A stretch of DNA of 64,000 nucleotides from Leuctra nigra (taxonomy: Eukaryota; Arthropoda; Insecta; Plecoptera; Leuctridae): positions 27,375,997-27,439,996 of the forward strand of contig OW203765.1 in NCBI GenBank assembly GCA_934045905.1, written 5' to 3'. The number at the start of each line of letters is the position of its first letter. Positions within the stretch are counted from its first letter, which is position 1. A model generated the notes under the pieces. It did no database searches. It worked only from the letters and a program-made list of their open reading frames with translations, and was not told where the DNA came from. Position numbers and translations under genes: made by a program. Of the stretch, positions 46,688 to 59,300 are shown one piece after another.

Positions 46688-47180
46688 GGCCCCTAGTTCT
46701 CCCCCTTCCACAAAATCACACGGTGTTCTCCCTTGTGATCCTCTTCTGTCTCGTTGACGGGCTCCTAGTTCTACCCCTTCCACAAGCTCGCACGCTGTTC
46801 TCCCTTGTGATCCTCTTCTGTCTCGTTGACGGGCTCCTAGTTCTACCCCTTCTTCAAGCTCGCACGCTGTTCTCCCTTGTGATCCTCTTCTGTCTCGTTG
46901 ACGGGCTCCTAGTTCTACCCCTTCCACAAGCTCACACGGTGTTCTCCCTTGTGATCCTCTTCTGTCTCGTTGACGGGCTTCTAGTTCTACCCCTTCCACA
47001 AGCTCGCACGGTGTTCTTGTGATCCCCCTTTGTCTCGTTGACGGGCTCCTAGTTCTACCCCTTCCACAAGCTCGCGTTGTGTTCTCCCTTGTAATCCTCC
47101 TCTGTCTCGTTGACGGACTCCTAGTTCTACCCCTTCCACAAGCTCGCGTGGTGTTCTCCCTTGTGATCCTCTTCTGAAAA
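46688..47180. repeat. 72-bp minisatellite, locus 3
   Basis: About seven units share ctcctagttctaccccttcc, acaagctcgcacg and gttctcccttgtgatcctct. The 72-bp period equals 24 codons. The minus frame reads ELVEGVELGARQRDRRGSQG repeatedly without a stop, and the plus frame is open too. I see no start context or splice sign that argues for a gene. Confidence 0.85.
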
Positions 47181-47410
47181 CGACTGAATCATTCTTAGAG
47201 TAAATCAGAGTTGATTTCAAAATTTCTTGTGCGGGGAAGGGGGGGGGGGGCTTTCGTAATCCCCGGGGTAAAATCATTTCCAGGCGCGAAGATAAGTAAA
47301 GGGTTCGAAGGAAATGTCCTCGAGATTTTTTTCAAGGTCACTGATGCGATTTGGGTGCATTTGGAACATCATTAAATACCATCAATAAATACCACATATG
47401 AAAAGATTTT

Positions 47411-47488
47411 TCTCGAGTGGGACTCGAACCCAGGAGTCAGGACCTTCCGATATCCAGTCAGATGCTCTACCAACTGAGCTACCGAGGC
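47411..47488 (-). repeat. tRNA-like sequence (pseudo-tRNA or SINE head)
   Basis: Inverse reading GCCTCGGTAGCTCAGTTGGT...GGGTTCGAGTCCC has A and B boxes, a paired D arm, and an anticodon stem TCTGA/TCGGA around loop CTGGATA (GGA). Only five of seven acceptor pairs form. It lacks the standard variable arm of a serine tRNA, so I do not call a functional tRNA. Confidence 0.5.
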
Positions 47489-47716
47489 AGTTCATATTGC
47501 AGCGGCTATGTTCCAATATAAGCTGCGTAAGCAACTTACCGATTTTGAAGATAGGGTCAGAATAGGCAGGCTCCATGGTAGAAGAATATTACTAAACATT
47601 TTTGATATTTTGTAAATTGACAAATGCTGAAGAAAATGTGGCCAGGGGCGATTGAATCCATGCCCCCCCCCCCCCCCCCCCCCCGCGAAGTAAATGGATT
47701 AATTTTACGTCTGGCC

Positions 47717-47951
47717 TTCAACTCGAAGATCAGACAAGTAGGAGGGGAATTGTATCTCCCGCGCTGCAACACCCCCACCACGTTTGCCCCCCACTCCTCC
47801 GTCCGACATCTTGTGAAATCCAATTCCAGAGTGAGTGAATCACCAGTCAACAGTCATTGTGATAGTGAATCTGAATGACAGACGAAGGAAAACAGAGACC
47901 GCTTAAAACTGGAAACGTTCGGCTTTGCAGTACTTCATTGATAGATCTGAG
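47717..47951 (+). promoter_or_regulatory. Putative promoter / non-coding first exon of SMYD4 copy C
   Basis: This is homologous to 4676-4905: tcaactcgaagat, caagtaggaggggaa, tagatctgag and the donor gag/gtaagtagg (GT at 47952), followed by shared intron sequence (gcatgaat, tgtgattcttgg). It lies 5.4 kb upstream of the copy C start codon, close to the spacing seen for copy B. A 22-base poly(C) run precedes it at 47663-47684. Confidence 0.4.
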
Positions 47952-48645
47952 GTAAGTAGGAGGTCGCATGAATCATTCCTTCTTATCTATTATCACTTAT
48001 TTTATAATTAGACTTGTGATTCTTGGATTGTAGGATCCTACTTTGAGTCCAGTTTTGATTGTCAATGGTTGCACGAACATTCTTGAGTCAGTCAATCACT
48101 AATGGTATCATACATTATTCTCGGGTCAGGGATGTGGTGGGTGGCAAGTCAAAACTTGGGAGAGGGCACTACAATTTTACGAATTTAGTATTTTATCATC
48201 TGAATAGTAACAACACAACGGCATCACATGCGTGCATCACGCATGAAAGCGATAGGGGATCTTGGGAAAGGGAGGGCCCCCCAGTAAGACGCGGGTCCGG
48301 GGCGCTAGTCTCGGAAAATGTTTAGTAGGTACATTTCCAAATGAATTTAAAGTGTTGAAGACCCCAGTATAATACACGACACATCCACCTCGAACATTGG
48401 ATGTGACCATGATGCAATAATATACTAGCTAGTTCAACATTAAATTCCAAGCGTGAAATGTCTCCCACTGAACTCTATGTTTTGTTCAGAAACTTACATT
48501 AGGTATATGATTAGGTTTAACTATTACTACTAAGCACAACATTTTGCTCTCTAGACAATTTGGGAATTGAAAAGCTTAATTTGTATTCTGTTTCACTTAG
48601 GTACCTAATGTTTTTGTTTCACCAAGACCAAGTAAAACAAGCATA

Positions 48646-49002
48646 GGGGCTGTGCATAAAGGACGTCACGCTAAAAATGGGATATTTTGACTCCCCCCCA
48701 CCCCCCTGTCACGCTGTGTCACACTTTTCGAGACCCCCCCCCCCTAAAAGGACGTCACAAATCTATCTCTACCCCCCCTTAAATAGAATATTTTTGACTG
48801 TAAAATGTATCAGAATTTCTCGTTTTCAGCGAAATTTTCGGTCCTGACGTATCAACTGAATTTTAAAATGCTTGAAAATATCTATATCAAAACGTGACGT
48901 CCTACTGCCTCCAGTACCCCCCCTCCCCCCTGTCACACTGTGTCCTATACTGGTGAACCCCCCCTCCCCCCCTGAAGCGTGACGTCCTTTATGCACAGCC
49001 CC
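48646..49002. mobile_element. MITE with 27-base inverted termini
   Basis: The left end GGGGCTGTGCATAAAGGACG then TCACGCT is matched inversely at the right end, with ATA on both sides (48643-48645, 49003-49005). 357 bp, interior rich in C runs. Non-coding. Confidence 0.8.
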
Positions 49003-50187
49003 ATATCGCGTGGCAAATTCAAGACGCAATCTCAAACTTATATAATTCTTCAAATGGAAAATAAGTAGTACCATCGATAGTCCACGTCATTCAAGTCAGT
49101 GACTCACAAATCAAATTACAAATCAATGAAATAAATATTTTACAACTATATTTTGCATTGTTGATGAATATCATAAGATTACTTTGTAGAAATACGATAT
49201 TTTATAAAGAATTAACAATTATTTGAATTAATTTCATGCAGTACGAATTAAGTACTTGATTTGATTTTAAGCAGTTTCTAGTAGAAACTGTCTAAATTAG
49301 GGTATTATTCTTGAATATCTCTTTATTTAATCCCGTACCCCCACATTTTTAAACGGCTAAAATATTGAAAAAAATCTGCCTTTAAAATGAAATCAATATT
49401 TTTACTATGTAGTTTATATTACGATTTCTACAGAAGATATAAGTGTAATTTTGAAGCTTCACCATGTTATCTTATGGGAAATTTCAAGATTACCTTTTAA
49501 GATATCTCTTAAATTAATCCCGTGACGCATGTTTTTCTTTTCGTATTTGCAAATGGTATTGCTTGAGGCATATTTGAGCAGTGTTGTCAAAGTTACTTTT
49601 AAAATGTAGCAGTGTTACAGTTACAGTTACTTGCTCAAAATTCTAACAGTGTTACAGTTACAGTTACAGGGGTTTCAAAAGTAACACTGATACAGTTACT
49701 TTTCGAACGAAAAGTATCAGTGTTAAGTTACAGTTACTTTAATATTGACAGCAGTTACTTTCACAGTTACTTTTAATTTGGAAGTATTTTTCCTTGAATT
49801 TTTTTGCATTTGAAGGGATTGAATTACGTTGTGATTGATAACTGAAGACAGTGAACTGGGCTGGCAGGACAAGAAAAAAGTCCAGGCCAGCGGCTTTTTA
49901 TAAATTTTTTGTCATTTTATGCCTTCTAGGGGGTTGATTTTTTTCCATTTTCTAACGAATCGGACATTTTACGTTATTCAGTGATGGATTAAATGTAACA
50001 TGTTACATTTCAGTAAAGTTACTCAAAATTGTAACGGGATAAAAGTTACAGTTACAATTTTCAATAAAGAAAGTAACTGAATACAATTACAATTACTTTA
50101 TTTTTAAAGTAACATGTTACAGTTACTTTTACTTGAAAAAAGTAGCATGTTACCAGTAACATGTTACTTTGTATCATGTTACTACTC

Positions 50188-52288
50188 CAGTGGCGTGCCG
50201 AACCTCCAAAACATTTGGCGCATTTCGGTTCACAGGGACCCACCCACCCCTTCCAGGCGTTAGGCTTGAACCTGTCAAGCGATTGTGCTAGAAAATGAGT
50301 ATTGCCCGGGAAATAAGTGCGCAGCGAAATTTTTGAATTTCAGGCCAGAGGTTGTGTACAAAATAAAGGGAAACAGACATGCCAAAATTAATTTTAGTTG
50401 AAAAAAGTCATAAAAATGTAGCCCCGCAGCGAAATTTTTGAATTTTAGACCTTTAAGAGAGGTACTTAATTGTAGTGTTTATAAAATACTCGTAAGTAGG
50501 AAACAGACCAGAAAAATTAATTTTATTTAGAAAAAGTCACGAAAATAATGCCGCGCAGCGAAATTTTTGAATTTTGGCCCTCTTAGGAGAGGTTAAAAAT
50601 TATTTTAATATGTATAAAATAACGGGAAAAAGACAAGAAAACATTTATTTCAGTTAGAAAATGTCATGAAAACAATGCCGCGCAGAGAAATTTATGAATT
50701 TAGACCTTTAAGAGAGTTAGAAGTGTTAAAAATAACGAGAAACAGACCAAAAAAAATTATTTTATTTGGAAAAAGACATGAAAATAATGCCGCGCAGCGA
50801 AATTTTTGAATTTTAGCCGTCTTAGGAGAGATAAAAAATTATTTTAATATGTATAAAATAACGGGAAAAGGACAAGAAAACATTTATTTCAGTTAGAAAA
50901 TGTCATGAAAACAATGCCGCGCAGAGAAATTTTTGAATTTAGACCTTAAAGAGAGTTAGAAGTGTAAAAAATAACGAGAAACAGACCAAAACAAATATTT
51001 TATTTGGAAAAAGACATGAAAATAATGCCGCGCAGCGAAATTTTTGAATTTTAGCCGTCTTAGGAGAGATTAAAAATTATTTTAATATGTATAAAATAAC
51101 GTGAAAAGGACAAGAAAAAATTATTTCAGTGGAAAAATGTCATGAAAATAATGCCGCGCTGCTAACATTTAAGTGGTTGATAAGGACTGTATTGTCATGG
51201 CAACAACCAATTGAATGACAGAGTTTTGTACTAACTAACTGGTAACAGCTAATTGAGTCTTTAGCAAAGTATTGAAAGACCGGCCCTAAGAGAGGTTAAA
51301 AATAATTTTAGTGTGCATAAAATAACAAGAAACAGACCAGAAAAATTAATTTTATTTGGAAAAGAACATGAAAATAATGCCGCGCAAGGAAAAGTTTTAA
51401 ATTTTAACCCTCTTAAGAGATATTAACATTATTTTGGTGTGTTTAAAATAACGGGAAACATACCATCAAGCATTAATTTTATATACAAAAATGTCATGAC
51501 AATAATGCCGCGCAGCGAAATTTTTTGAATTTTAGACCTTTAAGAGAGGTTAAAAATAATTTTAGTGTGTATAAAATAACGGGAAACAGACCAGAAAAAA
51601 ATAATTTTATTTGGCAAATGCCATGAAAATAATGCCGGCAAGCGAAATTTTTTAATTCCAGACCCCTTTGAAGAGGTTACAAATTATTTTGGTGCATATT
51701 AAATAAAAATCAATGTTCATTATCTTTAAATATATTGAAAGAAATGAAAAAACGTAGTCAAAAATTATTTTTTGTGAGAAAATGTCTACCATAATAATGC
51801 CGCTCAGCGAGATTTTTTAAAAGTATAATTTGATTTTGATGTATGAATTGACGGACGTGTGAGAAATTTGCAATATAGATAAATAAGCACATGCATTTTT
51901 TAATTTCGCCCAGCAAATAGCATTTTGGTCATCAATATAGGTGACAACGTGTTATACGTATTACAATAACTGTATCTATTTACTTTCACATGACTAAACC
52001 TCAACAGTTGGAGCAGGGAGCTGCATCATCCATCACCTGAACATTCCTAGATTGCTGGACACTCCAGTGTTTAGGGGATATAAACCTTTGTAATAAGTGG
52101 TTCTAGGCCGTATTCTTTCTGATCCAAACATCTTCATTAACATTAATTGAACGCATTTCATGTTGGTTCCTTTGCGATCCTCCAAACTACCTTCAGCACC
52201 ACCACCCCGGTCAGGTACCCACCCACCCACCCACCCCCAAAAATTCCGGCGCATTTGCGCCAAATTTACATAGGTCGGCACGCCACTG
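50188..52288. mobile_element. hAT-like element (inner) with internal tandem array
   Basis: Inverted termini CAGTGGCGTGCCGA and TCGGCACGCCACTG (the latter as rightmost bases), 2101 bp, with exact TACTACTC duplications at 50180-50187 and 52289-52296. Most of the interior is a diverged tandem repeat. No transposase frame was seen. Confidence 0.88.
50300..51830. repeat. Diverged tandem repeat inside hAT-like element
   Basis: About a dozen units of roughly 115-130 bases share the core ccgcgcagcgaaatttttga, followed by a ttaagagaggttaaaa phrase and aaaataacgggaaacagacc. Units differ by substitutions and indels. One interruption lies at about 51160-51290. Confidence 0.75.
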
Positions 52289-52776
52289 TACTACTCAACA
52301 CTGTATTTGAGGAAAATTTGAAGCATTTCTATTTAACAAGGACTTTTGATGGATGTACTTTAAATCGCATGCATTTTATAGCACATTTCAGTTTTCTTGA
52401 TTCAGTATGGCTATGGCAGACGTTATAGGTAATATGTTGAGTTCCTGTTTTTATATCACAGTAGTAAGCATCAAGGGTGATGGTCTCATTTTTGAAGCTG
52501 CAATGCTTTTTGTTGTTGTTATTCTATGCAATAATTTGCTTCAGAAGATAATTTGTGTGTGTGTGTGTGATGGGGGGGGGGGGGGGGGGGGTGGGGCTAG
52601 TTTGAGGCAAGTGATTCTCTGGAACGCTTAACTCTTAACTCGAGTGGGGGGGGGGGGGGGGGGGGGGATACATAACCATAAGACACATACATTCCACACA
52701 CATTCCTACGCCATAAGAGTACCTACCAATGCCACTAATAAGCAGCTGCGTAATAAATGTAGACATACAAAACAGG

Positions 52777-53042
52777 TTGGTTGAGTGGTAACGCTCTGAA
52801 ATTGTATTCCGGAGGCCCGGGTTCGGTTACAGCGGTCGTCCTTCCTGACTGTGGGTTTTTCGTGGTTTCCCTCAGTCGACAGGCAAATGCTGGGAAGGTA
52901 CCCTACTAATATGCCACGACCGCCTCCTTCCCACCTTCCATCCTTACCTTATCTTTTCACATCATCTCCCAATCATCCTCATAATCATTCATCCGTCGCC
53001 ATTAGCCTAGCTGCATAACAGTGCGACGTTAAGCCCCAGACA
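52777..53042 (+). mobile_element. tRNA-derived SINE, family 1, second copy
   Basis: It starts ggttgagtggtaacgctctg, has B box ggttcggttac (degenerate), ccctcagtcgacaggcaa, and the same 3' part ending agtgcgacgttaagcccc and an A-rich tail. It lies 300 bases upstream of SMYD4 copy C exon 1. Confidence 0.72.
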
Positions 53043-53346
53043 AAAAAAATAAATATAAAGAACGTGCCTCCTCGAAGTTCAAGTTTTATAGAATTCAAAG
53101 TTGTCCAAGATTTCGTGGGATTTCAGAAGATTTCAGAATATTTTAATGCCATACGGTTTTCTTAAACCCTCTGTAAACCTTCTGCTTCTGCGCTTTCATG
53201 TTACCCCATTGTGAGCGGTAGGCAACCTACATGGGCAACCTTACATAAGTGTACTGCACGGTGCCTATCTTACCCGGCTTACCCCCCCCCCCCCCATTCA
53301 AGAGAGTTCATAACATTTCAACTATGTTCTAGCATTCATTGCGACG

Positions 53347-56300
53347 ATGCAGCGAATGCATGTGCAAAAAGATCGAGAGCAGGATGCTGATGCAGTAGCA
53401 AGATATCTCGGTAAACTCCAGTTTGAAACCTGCAAATCTGTGCACCGCAAGAGCATGGAAGAGTCTACACGTCTACGTGAGCAGGGCAATGCTGCGTACA
53501 AGCGTCAAGATCTAAATGAAGCAATGCGCAAGTACACCAGAAGCATTGCGACTGCACCGTGTGATGGGAACACTACCGGACTTGCTCTTGCATTCGCCAA
53601 CAGGTGGGGCAAACAGTTGAAAATACTTAGGAAATAAATGTATTAAATATGCATTGCATAGCCTATACTTAGGTATTCTGCAATAGATTATTGTTTTAAT
53701 GGTTACCTGGCATGGCCACAGACATGATTTCTGTCAGGAGTCCGAAGGGGGGGGGGGGGGGGGGGCACGGCCCCACCTTGCCCCTTGGGGCATATTGATT
53801 GTCATGGAACCTACGTCTATCCGTTTCGCTCAAATACCATTTTATTATTTTGTTTGGTGTAGGTACCTTTCAACCCGAAAGATTACTAAAAATTCTAGTG
53901 ACTATGCGCGTGGAGATGGAAAAGTATCAGAATTCAACCCCAATCTTTTAACCCTTCGTTAATTTCTTCCTTCTTTAATGATTACGTTCTTAAATCTTGC
54001 AGGTCAGCAGTGAACTTCTCTTTATTGAATGTCAAGGAATGCCTAAGTGACATTGAGCAGGCTCTCAAGGTCAACTATCCGAGTCGACTGCGATACAAGG
54101 TGATCAAGAGAAGGGCTGAGTGTTACCAAGCTTTGGGTGACATGGAGGCAGCTAGGAAGAACCTAGAGGTAAGATGGTTGTAATTCCCTATAAAAGTAAC
54201 AACGCTCAAGTTTATTTGACAGTGAAATTCCAACTTGTGAACTTCCAGGAAGCTATCGCTTGCTGCTTGGAAGAGGATAAGAAGCGGAGCATGGAGCAGG
54301 AGCTGGCCGCTCTCAAGTCTCCCGAGCAGGTCTTCAAGCCGAGGCTGAGAGTTCGTCCACCGCCTGAGAAGTACCTCGGAGACAACCCGATGATTCCAGG
54401 CGCCTCGGCTTGCATCGAGATCAAATACAACGAGAAGTACGGCAGACATCTTGTCGCCACCCAGGACATACCACTTGGTGAGTAGTTCACTTTAAAAAAA
54501 TACTAGAGAGCCCCGCCATGTAACACATGACCTTATCACAATATTTTCTGATCAAGGTATAATTGATGGCTCAACTCTTGAACAACTCTTGCTGATGAAT
54601 TGACTGATCGTGACAATTGACTTGACCCTCGCGGAACTACCGATCTCAATAGCAACTCGATTCTAAATCTTATTTTTTTTCAAAACAAACCGAAACAATA
54701 GTTAAATATGAATGGCATCTGTTCAGTGAAGAAGAAACCAAAGTGGCAATTTCCAAATGAATATACTTATTTGATATACTTATTAAATATACATATAGAA
54801 TATTGTAAACAACAACTGAAAAAGTTGTGAACGAATCTAAACGAATCCAAATTCTGAATCCGAAATCATACCCAAATGAGTTAATTATACGAAACAAATA
54901 CGCAATTCATAAAAAATTACAGCACAATAAAAGATTTCCAACATTAAAAAATATGTGCTAAGAAAACACGGGACAAACTATCAAGTTTATGAAAGCAGAG
55001 TGAAGATTGGTCATGATCGAAAAAGCACAAAGTATACTTGAATCCCATGGTCAAGACTGAGTAGTAGAATTTAATGCGATTTTATCAGGTCTCCACATAA
55101 TAAGATTCAACCTGATTAAATAAATACCCCCATCGACGGCTGCCACCTTATCGCGGTGGTGGGGTTTGTGTTGGCCAACGATCCATTGCAGCTACGCCGG
55201 CGAGCATATGCTCATGTGTAAGGGCTACCCATGCCGGACAGGTCAGTGGTGAGGTCCAGACAAAGAGCAGCCAGGGTTGGCCTAACCATGTCCTCCCTTG
55301 AATTTGCGGTCCCCATCGGGCCGGCCTTCGCCCTCGAGATGGTGATCCCCCTGAAATCGGGTTCCGCCGGCCCGAATCATTACACCCCCCGGTCCGTCCC
55401 CATTCCGGCCTGGCCTTCCCACCAGTGCTGGACTCCCCCGGATCGGACCCGTTAGGTCAACCCACTCCCAATGTCCTCCACTTAATTCAACAAAGTTTAA
55501 AGTAAAATAATTAATGTGCGCAATATAACCTCGTCGTTGACGCGCCGTTCAACCCTATTAATCTAATCTTATCTAAATAAATACGCATCTCTGCAGAAAT
55601 CACAACAATTAACAACAATACAATTTTGATTCCTAAATGGTACTTTCAGTTTTCAATATACTCAAATCATTTTCAAAATTCGATGTGACGTAATGAGGTA
55701 CACTCGGGCAAAATGTCCAATGTCAGAAAAGTTCTCTTGCGCCCCCCTCCCCCCAACCCACACAACATTCTCAACCCCCAAAATAACATCTAATTACATT
55801 TAAATGTTGCTTTTCAGGTGGTTCTATTTAGTCAAGGTTCACAGAGATAAATTGTATTTTCTACACTGCCAATGGATTCACGGCTTCCTGAAGTTTCAAA
55901 GTTTCGAAAAAAGTGTGTTTTTCCATGATATTGTGCAATCCATGTAATATCTCTCGAAATACTCAACAGATTCGATTGAAATTGTGTGCACTTTATTTGG
56001 CTCGAAATTATCTACAGGAAAAGTCCGGGTTTGATTAAAATTGGGCTAAAATGACGATTTCTATAGAGGTCTATCGTAACGCAACTTCCGAGCTCAAGGT
56101 CAAAACTGTGCATTAATAGTAAAGGATTTTCTAATATACCTACTATGTGTCATACTCTTTTGAGACAACATCTGACCATTTACCCATAACTGCACAAAAT
56201 CAAAAACATGTAAAAAGGTTACCTTGTGTCCAAAACTTCTGTGTTATATTATCTTTTTAATATTTAGCTTACTTTTTGTGTGGTTTTAGGAGCTGTCCTG

Positions 56301-59300
56301 ATAAAGGAGGAACCGTTTGTATCGGTGTTATACACTGAGAAATGTGATGTTTATTGCTTCCATTGCGTACGTCGATGCAGTGCGATGATACCTTGCAAGT
56401 CCTGCACTCAAGTGAGTCTAAATAACGTTCATCATGAGTCAAAGATGTTATGAAACTATAGGGGTGTACCGAAAGTAGTGCAACATTTGGCATAAAGTTG
56501 CAATTAATTGAAATATAGCGTTCAATTCGCGTTAGAGGAACTCTCCTCTACACAATATGACTCGGCATGGAGTCACAGGAGATTCTTTTGCATGATTGAA
56601 CCCAACGCTCTAATAATTTTCGCAAGCGCTGCTGTTTGGCAACAACATAGGCGTTCGGCAGATCGGTCAATGGGTCCCATCCATGTAACATCCAGAATCA
56701 TACATTCTTCGACTTCTACATTTCTGTTTAACCAAATATTACTACTCTCTAATCTTTGGTTTAACTAAGACCAGTCTTTGGGGTTACGATTTGTTTACAA
56801 ACAAAATTTTGGCTTTGAGGAATTGGAATTGGGTAGATATTACAGCCTCACATATTTTTGCCCGAATATTATTTAAGAATCAGTTCAACGATCTCGTAAT
56901 CGCATCTCTTGTGACTCAGAGATTGTTGAGTGGACGCGTTGTATAAAAAGATTTACTCAATCACCATGCGCAATTGTAACTATATATTTCATTTAATAAC
57001 AATAAGTTATACCCAAACTTTCACTACTGTACAGCTCTCGCAATGCAAAGAAATGAATAACTTTTGAATCTAAATTATTTTTTCCAGGTGATGTATTGTT
57101 CTGAGGCCTGCCGGGATTTGTCATGGACTGAATACCACGATTTGGAATGTGCACTTCGTATGAAGCTAAGTGTTGTACACAGTTCAGTACAATCCGTAAC
57201 AGTGCTACGGCTGTTCATCGTAGCTCTGAAGAAGCATGGAAATCTGCAACAACTCTGCGACTATGTCATGCAACTGGATTCCGAGGTCATCGAGGGAATC
57301 AGAGGGTGCGATTCTGAGGGACGTTTCGACCCAACGGACCTGCGTGCTTGGTACAGCTTGACTCAACGTAAACTTCCAGCAGACGACGGCAATATGCATA
57401 CAAAAATATGTGCATTTCTTGTGAATTGCATTGATGAAAACTCACAACTCTTCCACGGACATAATAATGAGATGAAGAGATTTATTGGAGGACTACTTTT
57501 GACATTCATGAGAATCTACTTGAATAATGCCTTTGGAGTGCAAGAATGGCCTAATGAAGATCCGTATGGAATTGGATCAGCTATTTTTTCCATTTCGTCT
57601 TTGATCAATCATCGATGCATCGCTAATGCTGTCCAATGTCAGCGTGGAAATACAATGGTTGTGTATTCAGTTCTTCCCATCGATAAGGGAGAAGAGGTAA
57701 ATATTATGATACCACCTTATAATATTTCTTGACTTTTATTCTTTGTTATACTTTATTGACAAAATATCAAGTGGAGCGATCGCCCCACTCCGTCAAGTCG
57801 GCGCTCACACTCATACAAAAAGGGCTGAGCAACTGACCAAACAAGCATCCAAATGATATTTTCGGCTTATGGATCTTAAAAATTAGAAGTCTCATTGTTG
57901 GGAAATATCTTAATTTTGAGATATGGCCCACTCTACCACATATACCAAATTTTTTTATCATTAAACTAGGAAAACGCTCAGTGTAACGCGTTGATGAGCG
58001 AGCACAGAACATGCAACCCCAAACACGTTAAACGGCACGGCACAAGACGATTTTCTCTGCAACTTTCCAATCTCCATATAAATACTCGGGATGAATATCA
58101 GATCCTTTGGGTCGTGACTTTCCTACGTCATACTTTTTCCAGCTTTTGATAACCCATACTAAACTCGTAATATTACAATAAATACTTGACTGATTGGGCT
58201 TTACATGTGTAAAATTTTAGTCTTGATCACCATGCAAAATTTGAACTTAATCGAAACATTTTGATTGTCGACCAATCAGAAGATATTATTTAAAATTAAA
58301 ACTTAAAACCAATTGGAGGATTTAGCCTTCGTACTGCCAAAGATTAGTACTGCATCAGATTTGATATGCGCTAGTTTTACTGTAAATTGTGGACCGCTTG
58401 GCTGCTCTACAGGCCTTGGAGCAGAAGCTTAAAGAAGGCAGGGGTTGAAAATGAAGTATACATTTTACAAATATTTCAAGATTTTGGAATAAAATGTCCC
58501 TAAAATGACAAAAACTTTTAAAAATAACGACAGATTAGACTGAAAATTGGCAAAAATACCTTAAATGTTGGTACCAATGATATGCGAAGTTTTAAGTTGG
58601 TCGGTCAATCGGTTCTAGTTTAAATTTCAAAAATCACATGAAAAATAGTTTTAAATTTTAACCAATGAGAGGATTTGGTTGAAACTTTGTATGATTGGGT
58701 ATAATGTTGGTTGCAATGTTTTTGCTAAATTTCAAATTGATCGGAGCAACCAATCGAGAGATAATTTTTTTTAAACTTGAACCAATCACAGGAGCCCGTT
58801 CAAAAACGATCCCAGGGACCGCATAGATTACGTTAGCATGTGTGCAAAGTTTCAGATCGATTGAATGTGCGGTTTGACCTGGGCTGTGACCACAAAAAAA
58901 AAAACACACAGAAAGTGCCATAAGAGTACCGTGGTGACGCTCGCTACGCTCGCTGTTTGCGAGCTAGAGGGCCGTGAAATGAACCCACTTTTTATCTGAT
59001 CAAAGATGTCTGGAAAAGTTGGTGTCAACGCCACAGCATAAACGGCAGAACGGAACTTTTTTGATGCCTACATTTTGAGACCGGAAATGACGTCATATCT
59101 GGGTGGATGGAACGAAACCTTCGCTCTTTTTCATGGAATATCATTAATACCAAACGCGACTTTTCTTAGTAACCAAATCGGAAATGGCGTATTTACTATT
59201 TTGTTTAAGAAATCTTTCGTATTTGCTCCGGTATAACATGTACACACAGTAAAAAAAAGTGATATCCCATAATAAACACTACGTAAAAATACAGCAAAGT

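Larger units (their letters stand above)
49579..52303. mobile_element. hAT-like element (outer), rich in GTTAC/GTAAC words
   Basis: It starts CAGTGTTGTCAAAG and ends CTCAACACTG, flanked by TATTTGAG at 49571-49578 and 52304-52311. Its own sequence (49579-50187 plus 52297-52303) is packed with cagttacagttac and gtaacatgttac. It is interrupted by the element at 50188-52288. Confidence 0.85.

Noticed and set aside
46655..47277. Long open frames on both strands rich in ELVEGVELGARQRD
   Set aside because: They come from a 72-bp tandem repeat whose period is a multiple of three; the related arrays have periods of 71 or 68/72 and break the frame.
47411..47488. Functional serine tRNA (GGA)
   Set aside because: Two acceptor pairs are missing and the variable arm is weak; similar heads occur in SINE-like contexts in this window.
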